A stretch of 21,958 bases of DNA from Oceanicaulis sp. (GTDB taxonomy: Bacteria > Pseudomonadota > Alphaproteobacteria > Caulobacterales > Maricaulaceae), in NCBI GenBank assembly GCA_007571185.1, contig RKRX01000132.1, positions 1 to 21,958 on the forward strand. Direction: 5' to 3'. Below, in pieces: positions 16,438-21,958 of the stretch. The first letter of the stretch is position 1, and each line of letters begins with the position of its first letter. A program made the position numbers and the translations under genes. Below the pieces are notes generated by a model. It saw only the letters and a program-made list of their open reading frames with translations, was not told the origin of the DNA and made no database searches.

Positions 16438-16902
16438 CTAGGTCGCGCCGGTTTCCACGCCGCTGGTCAGCAAGGCGGCGATGGCGTCGGCGTCCGGTGC
16501 GGTGCGCACGGCGCGCCGCAACGCCTCACGCCGGAAAAATCGCGAAACCTGGGCTAAGGCTCTAAGATGTTCGGCGCTGGCGTTTTCAGGCGCTAGCAGC
16601 ATGAACACCAGATCGGCGGGCTGACCGTCCACAGCGTCAAAATCGACGGGCTGTTTCAGCCGTGCAAATACACCGCACACCCGGTTCACCAAATTGGTGC
16701 GAGCATGAGGAATGGCTACGCCGTTCCCTACCCCGGTTGACCCGAGCTTTTCACGTTCGATCACAGCATCCAGAACCGGACGTGACGCCGCTCCCAAGAC
16801 ACGCTCCGCCAACTCGGCCAAGCCTGCAAGAGCCTGCTTACGGTTGCTTGCGGCCAGTTCAACGATCACACCGCCCGGTGGAATCAGGGTGCTTAGTGTC
16901 AT
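16438..16902 (-). CDS. ptsN: PTS EIIA-Ntr protein
   Basis: A 154-residue nitrogen-type phosphotransferase EIIA (PtsN), a phosphate acceptor from NPr that regulates metabolism, potassium and stress responses rather than transporting sugar. The phospho-histidine is His66 in GNGVAIPHAR; a typical QPADLVFMLLAPE segment follows. ATG 16902 matches the usual start of the family (short lead, then LIPPGGVIVEL). An in-frame ATG at 16947 would add 15 residues without similarity, but it overlaps the TGA that ends the detached hpf C-terminal reading frame (ATGA). Translational coupling from there is therefore possible. It is the last gene of the leftward lpt-hpf cluster. Confidence 0.88.
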   Translation of the reverse strand: MTLSTLIPPGGVIVELAASNRKQALAGLAELAERVLGAASRPVLDAVIEREKLGSTGVGNGVAIPHARTNLVNRVCGVFARLKQPVDFDAVDGQPADLVFMLLAPENASAEHLRALAQVSRFFRREALRRAVRTAPDADAIAALLTSGVETGAT

Positions 16903-16943
16903 GAAACGTTCAACCTGCGGATTTCCCGGCAGTTGCGGTTCGG

Positions 16944-17253
16944 TCATCCCGCAGTCGCGCCGAGTGCGCTTTTAGCGCTTCGGGATGGATTAATCCAGCC
17001 TGCATACCCATCAGGGTGTCGATAAACAACGCTAAGGGTATCGGTAGCGGCATTACGGAACACGATGAACGGAGCGTTCACCAAGTCCATTTCAAGCACG
17101 GCCATGGAGACAGTCGGGAGGGCAACAGTTCAGCGACTTGCCCGGCGCCGATGCTCACCGGCTTGTCGCCGCTGCTGTCCTCATTCTTCTCCGGGACATC
17201 CACCGGGTCTTTCGAGCGTAGCGCCCGCACAGGCGTCTCCCGGGCGACGGGCA
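16944..17253 (-). pseudogene. hpf: Detached hpf linker and C-terminal dimerisation domain
   Basis: Reading leftward in the frame of the hpf N-terminus, the stretch 17129-16944 encodes PTVSMAVLEMDL, APFIVFRNAAT, LSVVYRHPDG and AGWINPS, ending TGA 16944. This is the C-terminal dimerisation domain of long-form HPF. Between it and the N-terminal part are three in-frame stops (TAG 17262, TGA 17181, TGA 17130). From about 17253 to 17120 another frame reads like the usual acidic linker (LPVARETPVRALRSKDP, then DVPEKNEDSSGDKP, GQVAEL). The gene thus appears to have been long-form and to carry two roughly compensating frameshifts. No ribosome binding site or start suggests the domain is made alone. 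Confidence 0.72.
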
Positions 17254-17261
17254 GCTAGTTG

Positions 17262-17573
17262 CTAAACCTTGTGATTGACCTGGTGGTCTTTCAACCGTCG
17301 TTTGTAGCGCCGTAACCGTTTTTCCATGTGACTTGCGGCGTTTTCGGCTGCGCCATATCCATCCTCGGCGGAACCGGAGGCTCTGAGAAAGACGCCGGAG
17401 GACAGGTGAAGCGAGACATCCACCTTAAATCCATACCCTTCTTTGGTCGCGACGACAAAGGCTTCCACAGGCTGATTAAAGTATTTCGCTGCAGCGTCAT
17501 TGATGCGGGTTTCCATACGCTCCCGCAGCGCCGGGGAAACATCAATGCCTTTGGAAACGAACTGGATATTCAT
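17262..17573 (-). CDS. hpf: Ribosome hibernation promoting factor, truncated to its N-terminal domain
   Basis: A 103-residue S30AE/HPF domain that binds the 30S decoding region and silences ribosomes in stationary phase. Start MNIQFVSKGIDVSPAL at ATG 17573 is preceded by a strong GGAGGAA six bases upstream; the frame extends to 17588 without need. It ends at TAG 17262 right after the basic RRYKRRLKDH helix, where long-form alphaproteobacterial HPF would continue into a linker and dimerisation domain. Those pieces lie just downstream, out of frame or behind stops. As it stands the product resembles short HPF/YfiA and might still bind ribosomes but not form 100S dimers the long-form way. Sequencing error is an alternative cause. 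Confidence 0.85.
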   Translation of the reverse strand: MNIQFVSKGIDVSPALRERMETRINDAAAKYFNQPVEAFVVATKEGYGFKVDVSLHLSSGVFLRASGSAEDGYGAAENAASHMEKRLRRYKRRLKDHQVNHKV

Positions 17574-17637
17574 GGCAGGTTCCTCCAATAATCGCGGTCT
17601 GGCAGCGCACTTGCGGGGTGATCAAAACCCTGCCGTT

Positions 17638-17691
17638 CGCGCCTGGCGCGCCCGGTTCGGCAAAGAACCGGATGCTCACGGTATCTGTGAG
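17638..17691. promoter_or_regulatory. Three tandem hairpins between lptB and hpf
   Basis: Within 54 bases there are CGCG(CCTGG)CGCG at 17638-17650 (extendable to CGCGCC/GGCGCG), CCGGTTC...GAACCGG at 17652-17671 with a 6-base loop, and GCTCAC...GTGAGC at 17674-17691 with a 6-base loop. The third can extend by pairing CCGG 17668-17671 with CCGG at 17692-17695, but those bases are also the arm of the second, so two foldings compete. They lie about 65-118 bases upstream of the hpf start and 107 bases past the lptB stop. No T-run follows in either direction, so a simple intrinsic terminator is unlikely. A leader control element or a REP-like palindrome is possible. Confidence 0.45.
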
Positions 17692-17797
17692 CCGGGGGAG
17701 CGTCAATCGCACCTGGACCGGCGCTTGCATCCAGAGGGGTTATCGACCTCGGGCCTTGGCATCCTGAGCCTTTATCCGCATTCGACCGTGAAAGGTT

Positions 17798-18571
17798 CTA
17801 ATTGAACTGTTCACCGAGATAATACCGGCGCACATTCGTGTCGGCGCGCACCGCGTCGGGGTCGCCTGCGAACAACACTTCACCATCGTGAATGATTGTG
17901 GCGTGGTCGATAATCCCCAGTGTCTCGCGCACGTTATGATCGGTGATGAGGATGCCGATACTCCGCCGTTTGAGATACTCAACCAGACTCTGGATATCAG
18001 CGATGGCTAGCGGGTCGATCCCCGCAAACGGTTCATCGAGCAGCATGAAGCTGGGTTGAGCGGCAAGTGCGCGCGCGATCTCCACCCGGCGTCGCTCACC
18101 GCCTGATAAGGCAATGGCGGGACTGTTGCGTAAATGATCAATATGCAATTCTTCCATGAGTTCTTGGATCAGCGTATCTCGGCGTGCGCGATCCGGTTCG
18201 ACGATCTCGGCCACTGCGGCGATGTTCTCGGTCACGGTCAGACCGCGGAAGATAGAGGCTTCCTGTGGCAGATAGCCGATGCCCAGGCGCGCCCGTTGAT
18301 ACATGGGCAGGTCGGTGATGTCTTCGCCATCCAGAGTGATCTGACCATGATCGGTGGAAACCAGTCCGGTGATCATATAAAAACATGTAGTCTTGCCCGC
18401 ACCATTTGGACCAAGAAGCCCGGCGACCTCGCCGCGCTTGAGTGAGAGTGACACGCTTTTGACCACCGTGCGCCGGCCATAGGTCTTGCCGAGGTTTTCA
18501 ACCCGGATGCCCTCTTGCGCCGTCGACAAAGCCCGGGATGCGTCTGTCCGGTCACAATCCATGGACGTCAT
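17798..18571 (-). CDS. lptB: LPS export system ATP-binding protein
   Basis: A 257-residue ABC ATPase that powers extraction of lipopolysaccharide from the inner membrane with LptF/G and LptC. Walker A GPNGAGKT (54-61), Q-loop Gln103, signature LSGGER (155-160), Walker B FMLLDE (175-180, Asp179/Glu180) and H-loop His212 are all present. The LptB-specific FAGIDPLA follows Walker B. The start is either ATG 18571 or ATG 18562 (9 bases later); a GAGTTAGG lies just upstream of the first. It lies 39 bases after lptA in the lptC-lptA-lptB operon. The usual alphaproteobacterial order continues with rpoN, but here hpf comes next after 224 bases. Confidence 0.95.
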   Translation of the reverse strand: MTSMDCDRTDASRALSTAQEGIRVENLGKTYGRRTVVKSVSLSLKRGEVAGLLGPNGAGKTTCFYMITGLVSTDHGQITLDGEDITDLPMYQRARLGIGYLPQEASIFRGLTVTENIAAVAEIVEPDRARRDTLIQELMEELHIDHLRNSPAIALSGGERRRVEIARALAAQPSFMLLDEPFAGIDPLAIADIQSLVEYLKRRSIGILITDHNVRETLGIIDHATIIHDGEVLFAGDPDAVRADTNVRRYYLGEQFN

Positions 18572-18610
18572 GCCTAACTCGCTTGCCTGAAATTTGATGA
18601 AACAGCGCAG

Positions 18611-19201
18611 TCAGCGCCCGCTCTGAACCGGGTCGGTGGTGAATGGACGCGGGTCTTCGCCCGGAGGTTCAGGCGCCGGGCAGTCCTGTGGCGAGGTTGC
18701 GGATTCGTTAGCCGGATCATCATCGGTAAAGAATACCGAACGCACCCGGTCATTTGCGCCTCCGCTCAGACGGGCCATGCCTGAGCTCAGGGTCACTTCC
18801 AGACGTTCGCCGGTAGACACATCACAGCCTCGGGTCAGCACTACGCCGCCGTTGAGCATGAGGGTGTTCGCCGCGAGGTCATAAACCCCTTCATCCCCAC
18901 GTGCGATTTCGGTCGCGGTGATGTAGAACACATCGCCTTGCGCTTTGATGCGATGGATTTCATGCTGTCCAGCGGTATTGGCGCCGAAATAGGCTTCCAG
19001 CCGGTCCGCCCGCAGACGCGTCTGATCGCGCACCACATTCACATCGCCGGTATAGACGATCATGTCGCGCTCTTCGATCAACTCGAAATCATCGGCGCTG
19101 ATATCCACGGGGCCTGAACCGGGGGTGGCGATCTGCGCTTGCGCCGGGTTGGCGCACACAAACACCATGAAGAGCCCGGCTCGCAGAACGCGGAGGATCA
19201 T
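18611..19201 (-). CDS. lptA: LPS transport periplasmic protein LptA
   Basis: A 196-residue OstA/LptA protein that bridges the periplasm and passes LPS from LptC to LptD. It has an N-terminal signal peptide (hydrophobic 3-18, cleavage after PAQAQ near 23). The beta-jellyroll core has the recurring pattern D...I...DDFELIEERD, YTGDVNVVRDQTRLRADRLEAYF. The C-terminal 40 residues are acidic and Pro-rich, probably disordered. Its ATG overlaps the lptC stop (ATGA at 19198-19201), so the two are translationally coupled. Confidence 0.9.
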   Translation of the reverse strand: MILRVLRAGLFMVFVCANPAQAQIATPGSGPVDISADDFELIEERDMIVYTGDVNVVRDQTRLRADRLEAYFGANTAGQHEIHRIKAQGDVFYITATEIARGDEGVYDLAANTLMLNGGVVLTRGCDVSTGERLEVTLSSGMARLSGGANDRVRSVFFTDDDPANESATSPQDCPAPEPPGEDPRPFTTDPVQSGR

Positions 19202-19899
19202 GGCTTTGACTCCTCTGGCGGCTGAGCGTTAGGTTCAGATTGCGGTTCCGGTGCGAGGAAACGTGTTCGCACATCGCCGCGCAGGATAATATGGTTGCCT
19301 TCCTCGCGCACCTCAAAACTGTCAGCACGCACTGCGCCCCAGGGCGCTTGACCAGACACGGGGGTGTCTCCAGACACGACGCCGTCTTTCAGGTACAAGG
19401 TGGCGGCGGAGGTTTGGAAAGCATAGCCCGAGCGGGTATTCATGCGCACCCTGCTTTGAAGGTGCAAGGATTGTTCAGCCTCATTGAACACACCGTTTTC
19501 TGCCAGAACGTGTGAGATATCCTCCGCGTTTTCCAGGAGTGCGTAGTCCAGGGCGGGGCGAATCAGATTCGTGATGCCCGCCTCGGTTCCTGAGCGGCGC
19601 TCAGCGGCTTCAGCGGTGATCACGAAGGGTGCGCCGGACCGGTCCCGACCGGTGAAGCGAGGATTGACAATACGTTCGGCATCGCCTTGCGGGGTGAAAT
19701 CAGGTGCTGCTGCGGCATTCGTGTCTTGGCCCGATACCAGGATCTGGATCAGGGGGTTGAGCAGAAGCGCGCCGCCCAGAGTCAGCAGAACCAGACGCAA
19801 GACGGACACAAACCGGCTGCGTTGGCGCGCGGATACAAGCGACCGTGCTCGGCGCTCGCCGATCATGTTGGTCTCTGCTGACTTCAGTGCCACACTCAT
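19198..19899 (-). CDS. lptC: LPS export protein LptC
   Basis: A bitopic inner-membrane protein of 233 residues that receives LPS from the LptBFG transporter. One membrane helix spans residues about 33-54 (RLVLLTLGGALLLNPLIQIL), followed by a periplasmic beta-jellyroll (VNPRFTGRDRSGAPFVITAE and later YLKDGVVSGDTPV, RADSFEVREEGN). The start is not certain. TTG 19923 opens the longest frame, ATG 19899 is the first ATG, and ATG 19866 would also leave the helix intact. None has a strong ribosome binding site. It overlaps lptA by 4 bases and follows rnd by 73-106 bases. Confidence 0.88.
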   Translation of the reverse strand: MSVALKSAETNMIGERRARSLVSARQRSRFVSVLRLVLLTLGGALLLNPLIQILVSGQDTNAAAAPDFTPQGDAERIVNPRFTGRDRSGAPFVITAEAAERRSGTEAGITNLIRPALDYALLENAEDISHVLAENGVFNEAEQSLHLQSRVRMNTRSGYAFQTSAATLYLKDGVVSGDTPVSGQAPWGAVRADSFEVREEGNHIILRGDVRTRFLAPEPQSEPNAQPPEESKP

Positions 19900-19971
19900 C
19901 TGTTGCGCCAAAATTCCGTTCAAGACACAGGTGAACCCTGTCTGACTCCGTTACAGGGATGATGCAAGCGC

Positions 19972-20586
19972 TCAGGCGTGTGCGAAAATATCGGTATCGG
20001 CCCAACCCATAAGGTCCATTCGCACCCGGGTCGGCAGAAACTCAAAACAGGCTCTTGCGGTTTCCAGGCGACCTTCACGCTCAAGCATGGCGGTCAGGCC
20101 GTCCCGGATGGCGTGCAGATGGAGCACGTCCGAGGCGGCGTATTGCAGCTGGGCCTCAGTAAGATCGGCGGCCGCCCAGTCTGAGCTTTGTTGCTGCTTG
20201 GACAGTTCGACATCGGCGATCTCGCGCGCCACCTCTTTCAGGCCATGACGGTCGGTATAGGTGCGCACCAGCCTGGAGGCGATCTTGGTGCAGAAGACCG
20301 GGCTCAGGTTGACGTCCAGATCGCGCCTGATCACCGCCATGTCAAAACGGGCGAAATGCAGGATTTTCTCAACCCCGGGGTCAGACAGCAGCGCCTTGAG
20401 ATTTGGACAGTCATAAGTGCTGCGATCAAGCTGGACGATGTGGGCCTCACCATCCCCGGTCGAAAGTTGAACCAGGCAGAGTCGGTCCCGGACCAGCGAC
20501 AGCCCTTGGGTCTCGGTATCCACCGCCACACTTGGCCCCAGATCCAGGCTGCCCGGCAGATCGCCGCGATACAAGTGAAGGGTCAT
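19972..20586 (-). CDS. rnd: Ribonuclease D-like 3'-5' exonuclease
   Basis: A 204-residue DEDDy exonuclease that trims RNA 3' ends. VAVDTETQG gives Asp23/Glu25, HFARFDMAVI gives Asp82, and YAASDVLHL gives Tyr149/Asp153. It is the short form with no HRDC domain, normal for alphaproteobacterial members next to lptC. ATG 20586 has GGAG about 8 bases upstream. It heads the leftward rnd-lptC-lptA-lptB cluster. Upstream is the IS remnant, so its promoter must lie in the 20587-20708 spacer or within the remnant. Confidence 0.88.
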   Translation of the reverse strand: MTLHLYRGDLPGSLDLGPSVAVDTETQGLSLVRDRLCLVQLSTGDGEAHIVQLDRSTYDCPNLKALLSDPGVEKILHFARFDMAVIRRDLDVNLSPVFCTKIASRLVRTYTDRHGLKEVAREIADVELSKQQQSSDWAAADLTEAQLQYAASDVLHLHAIRDGLTAMLEREGRLETARACFEFLPTRVRMDLMGWADTDIFAHA

Positions 20587-20708
20587 GAAGGAAGCTCCAG
20601 TGAGGCCGGGCGGGACAAGGGTTTCAGTGTCACCCGTTTGTTGTGGAATGTCAATGAAACGGCCTGCCCGGGACTGTATGGACAGGGCGGTGTGTTAATG
20701 GCGTTCTT
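20587..20708. other. Spacer between rnd and the IS remnant
   Basis: The shifted transposase frame stays open through here up to the rnd start, but no similarity to a transposase tail is seen. CGGTGTG at 20688-20694 has an inverted partner CACACCG at 20720-20726 beside the left direct repeat. It probably contains the rnd promoter; none is clear. Confidence 0.3.
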
Positions 20709-20721
20709 GGTACACGACTCA
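20709..20721 (+). repeat. 13-base direct repeat, left copy
   Basis: GGTACACGACTCA occurs here and again, in the same orientation, at 21242-21254. The copies bracket the transposase remnant. Thirteen-base target duplications are within the range of IS4-type elements, but no inverted ends are found just inside them, so the origin stays open. Confidence 0.5.
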
Positions 20722-21241
20722 CACCGCAATCGCCTGTGATTTGGGCATGTTCGTCGCCAGGCTTGCAGGGCTTTTTCCCGGTCATGCAGCATCCAACGTC
20801 TCAGAGTGTCAAACCCGCCCCGGAACCATGATTTTTCAGCCCGCCCATGGGTTTTTCACCGTATCCCCTTGCCCCTCGATCCGGCTCAAACACCGGTATG
20901 CCCAGGCCATAGCCACGATTGACAACACAGTTGAAAGCTTTCCGGGGTCGTTCATGTGGGTGTCTTCGATATTGAAGCCCCGGGTTTTGGCATTGGCGAA
21001 CAGGCACTCGATCGCCCACCTTTTGCGGTGCAGATCGAGTGCCTTTGTGGGTGCAGCGATGTTTGTCGTCACGAGCAGGAGTTGACCATCGGCAAGCTTG
21101 CGCGCCTCGACGACACGCAACAGGTCTTTCTCAGTGCGGGCCATAGCGCACAGCCAACCTGCCCACTGACCTTTGCGTTTTTGCATAAAAGCGATCGAAG
21201 TTGAGAACGTTACCCCTTCCCTTCTGGTTTCAACATGCCAC

Positions 21242-21254
21242 GGTACACGACTCA
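21242..21254 (+). repeat. 13-base direct repeat, right copy
   Basis: This is the second copy of GGTACACGACTCA (first at 20709-20721), 533 bases apart. It sits at the right edge of the stretch with transposase similarity. Confidence 0.5.
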
Positions 21255-21505
21255 TGGCAAAATCCTTACGGCACTCGGGCCTGGAAGTGACCATTCTGAT
21301 CATTTTCATCGCCCGGTGTGGAGGGGCTTCGCCTTTCGCGGCAACAGAGACGTGTACCGCGGTTCGCGACAAAAATTTACAGCAGGGGGTTGACTCTATC
21401 ACCAAATTGCACCAGATTGTTATGCGCAAGCTCTGCCGTCGAGCGGTTGAGCATTGACCGGCGCGTTCTCTTGCTCTGAGGGATCGAAACAAGGAGGTAT
21501 TGAAC
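21255..21505. other. Spacer between the IS remnant and the nuclease gene
   Basis: These 251 bases hold no recognised gene. Base composition falls from GC-rich to AT-rich across it, marking a junction. TTGACT at 21390-21395 could be a -35 box for the rightward nuclease gene, but the -10 is poor (nothing better than CAGATT at 17 bases). AAGGAGG at 21491-21497 is the nuclease ribosome binding site. Confidence 0.35.
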
Positions 21506-21958
21506 ATGAAATATATCGAATCAGAAGAAAAGCTGTTCCGTACTCTCAAGATATGGAAAAACGCCATAGTGAAAAAAAATTTGGAAGCAAATTGCTCAGA
21601 TGAAAGGGACACCGAAGAATTATTGATCACACCTTTTCTAAGAAGACTTAAATGGAAGATAGAACCGAAAAAGATGGAACTTCAATATCCTGCTGGACCC
21701 GATGGAAAGGGAGGAGAGAAGGTCGACTACGCCCTTTTTCGGGATTGGTCGCCTTTTCTGCATCCACACCCCTGGCTTGTCATTGAAGCGAAGAAGGCAG
21801 GAGAAGAGATGCCTCTGGAGGCTCCCAAGCAGCTGATAAGATATGCAGTGAACACACGCGCCCGTTATGCTTGCTGGACTAATGGGATCAACTGGATCTG
21901 GTACAAGAATGTGAGGTATCTTGATAATAAAGAAAAATTAACAAAAGAACCTAAAAAG
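21506..21958 (+). CDS. HsdR_N-type PD-(D/E)xK nuclease, N-terminal part (runs off the window)
   Basis: The first 151 codons of a gene that continues past the window end with no stop. ATG 21506 has a perfect AAGGAGG 8 bases upstream. The layout is that of the restriction-endonuclease domain found at the N-terminus of type I HsdR and related stand-alone proteins: DTEELLITPFLRRLKW (about 35-50), Asp74 in KVDYAL, the E-x-K pair Glu94/Lys96 in WLVIEAKK, then a Gln/Tyr helix (KQLIRYA, 108-114) and WTNGINWIWY. It would cut DNA in defence against foreign DNA. It is clearly AT-rich, with AGA, ATA and AAA codons rare in its neighbours, which points to acquisition. Whether it is part of a full HsdR with helicase motor cannot be seen. 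Confidence 0.75.
   Translation, partial: MKYIESEEKLFRTLKIWKNAIVKKNLEANCSDERDTEELLITPFLRRLKWKIEPKKMELQYPAGPDGKGGEKVDYALFRDWSPFLHPHPWLVIEAKKAGEEMPLEAPKQLIRYAVNTRARYACWTNGINWIWYKNVRYLDNKEKLTKEPKK

Larger units (their letters stand above)
20709..21254 (-). pseudogene. IS4-type transposase remnant, frameshifted and 5'-truncated
   Basis: Leftward from about 21200 one frame encodes the C-terminal part of an IS4-family transposase: KLADGQLLLVTTN, then RWAIECLFANAKTRGFNIEDTHM (the Glu of the DDE triad and its K/R-rich helix) and WAYRCLSR. At an A5 run near 20857 the homology shifts one base: THGRAEKSWFRGGFDTLR, WMLHDREKALQAW continue in another frame to about 20710. The N-terminal domain with the two catalytic Asp is absent in all frames to 21480. 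The element is thus dead. The same frame stays open to 21630, but that part has no transposase similarity. The ends coincide with the 13-base direct repeat, though true element ends are not proven. Confidence 0.75.

Noticed and set aside
17542..17730. Small leftward frame (62 codons) between lptB and hpf
   Set aside because: It overlaps the hpf start, covers the hairpin cluster and has no similarity to rpoN or any known family.
20845..20865. Programmed frameshifting at the A-rich run in the IS remnant
   Set aside because: The homologous frame requires a +1 shift, whereas slipping back one base leads to a stop after about 17 codons. With the N-terminus also missing, a simple indel is the better explanation.
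20836..21630. A 264-codon leftward frame that could be read as one intact transposase
   Set aside because: Only the part left of about 21200 resembles a transposase; the rest crosses the AT-rich junction and the start of the nuclease gene, and the true C-terminus lies in another frame after an A5 run.
1..21958. CRISPR array, tRNA or rRNA genes
   Set aside because: No regularly spaced repeats and no cloverleaf or rRNA-like stretch were noticed on either strand by eye; a tRNA scan was not possible here.

Overview
The window reads as a chromosomal segment of a GC-rich alphaproteobacterium. The signs are a DUF1013/TrcR protein, DUF1192 and YdcH-type small proteins, a zinc-free ribosomal protein L31, and the lptC-lptA-lptB to hpf-ptsN order. 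The gene mix resembles the Caulobacterales/Maricaulales/Hyphomonadales, but the genus is an inference only. Most of the window is core genome. The last ~450 bases are visibly AT-rich and look acquired.

Left part (1-8439): the 3' end of an outer-membrane beta-barrel gene; a leftward SQD1-type UDP-sulfoquinovose synthase gene; and, divergent from it, a glycolysis/gluconeogenesis cluster of gap, pgk and a class I fructose-bisphosphate aldolase gene. These are followed in the same direction by thiE, a secreted Sel1-repeat protein, efp and a suhB-like phosphatase. The GAPDH has lost the usual NAD-specifying aspartate.

Middle (8440-15530): a MotA/TolQ/ExbB-like channel protein paired with a coiled-coil MotB/OmpA-like protein; rpmE; DUF1192; a PIG3-type quinone oxidoreductase; trcR; an SDR protein that lacks both its catalytic Tyr and Lys; a YdcH-like protein; and ubiX translationally overlapped with a TIGR02444/DUF2390 gene. 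An inverted repeat covers the ubiX ribosome binding site and start codon.

Right part (15531-20586): a ~900-base stretch holding only a frameshifted remnant whose N-terminus looks YD/Rhs-like, then a leftward envelope/stress cluster rnd, lptC, lptA, lptB, hpf, ptsN. Here hpf is broken. The N-terminal ribosome-binding domain ends early, and the C-terminal dimerisation domain lies downstream, separated from it by three in-frame stops and an apparent double frameshift. No rpoN lies between lptB and hpf, where many alphaproteobacteria keep it. The 224-base gap there contains three tandem hairpins.

Far right (20587-21958): a frameshifted, 5'-truncated IS4-type transposase remnant bounded by a 13-base direct repeat, then the start of an AT-rich HsdR_N-type PD-(D/E)xK nuclease gene that runs off the window. 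This is probably the edge of a defence or mobile island.

No complete new multi-gene system is evident. The most notable items are the split hpf, the SDR with a replaced active site, the tandem hairpins, the Rhs-like remnant and the island edge.
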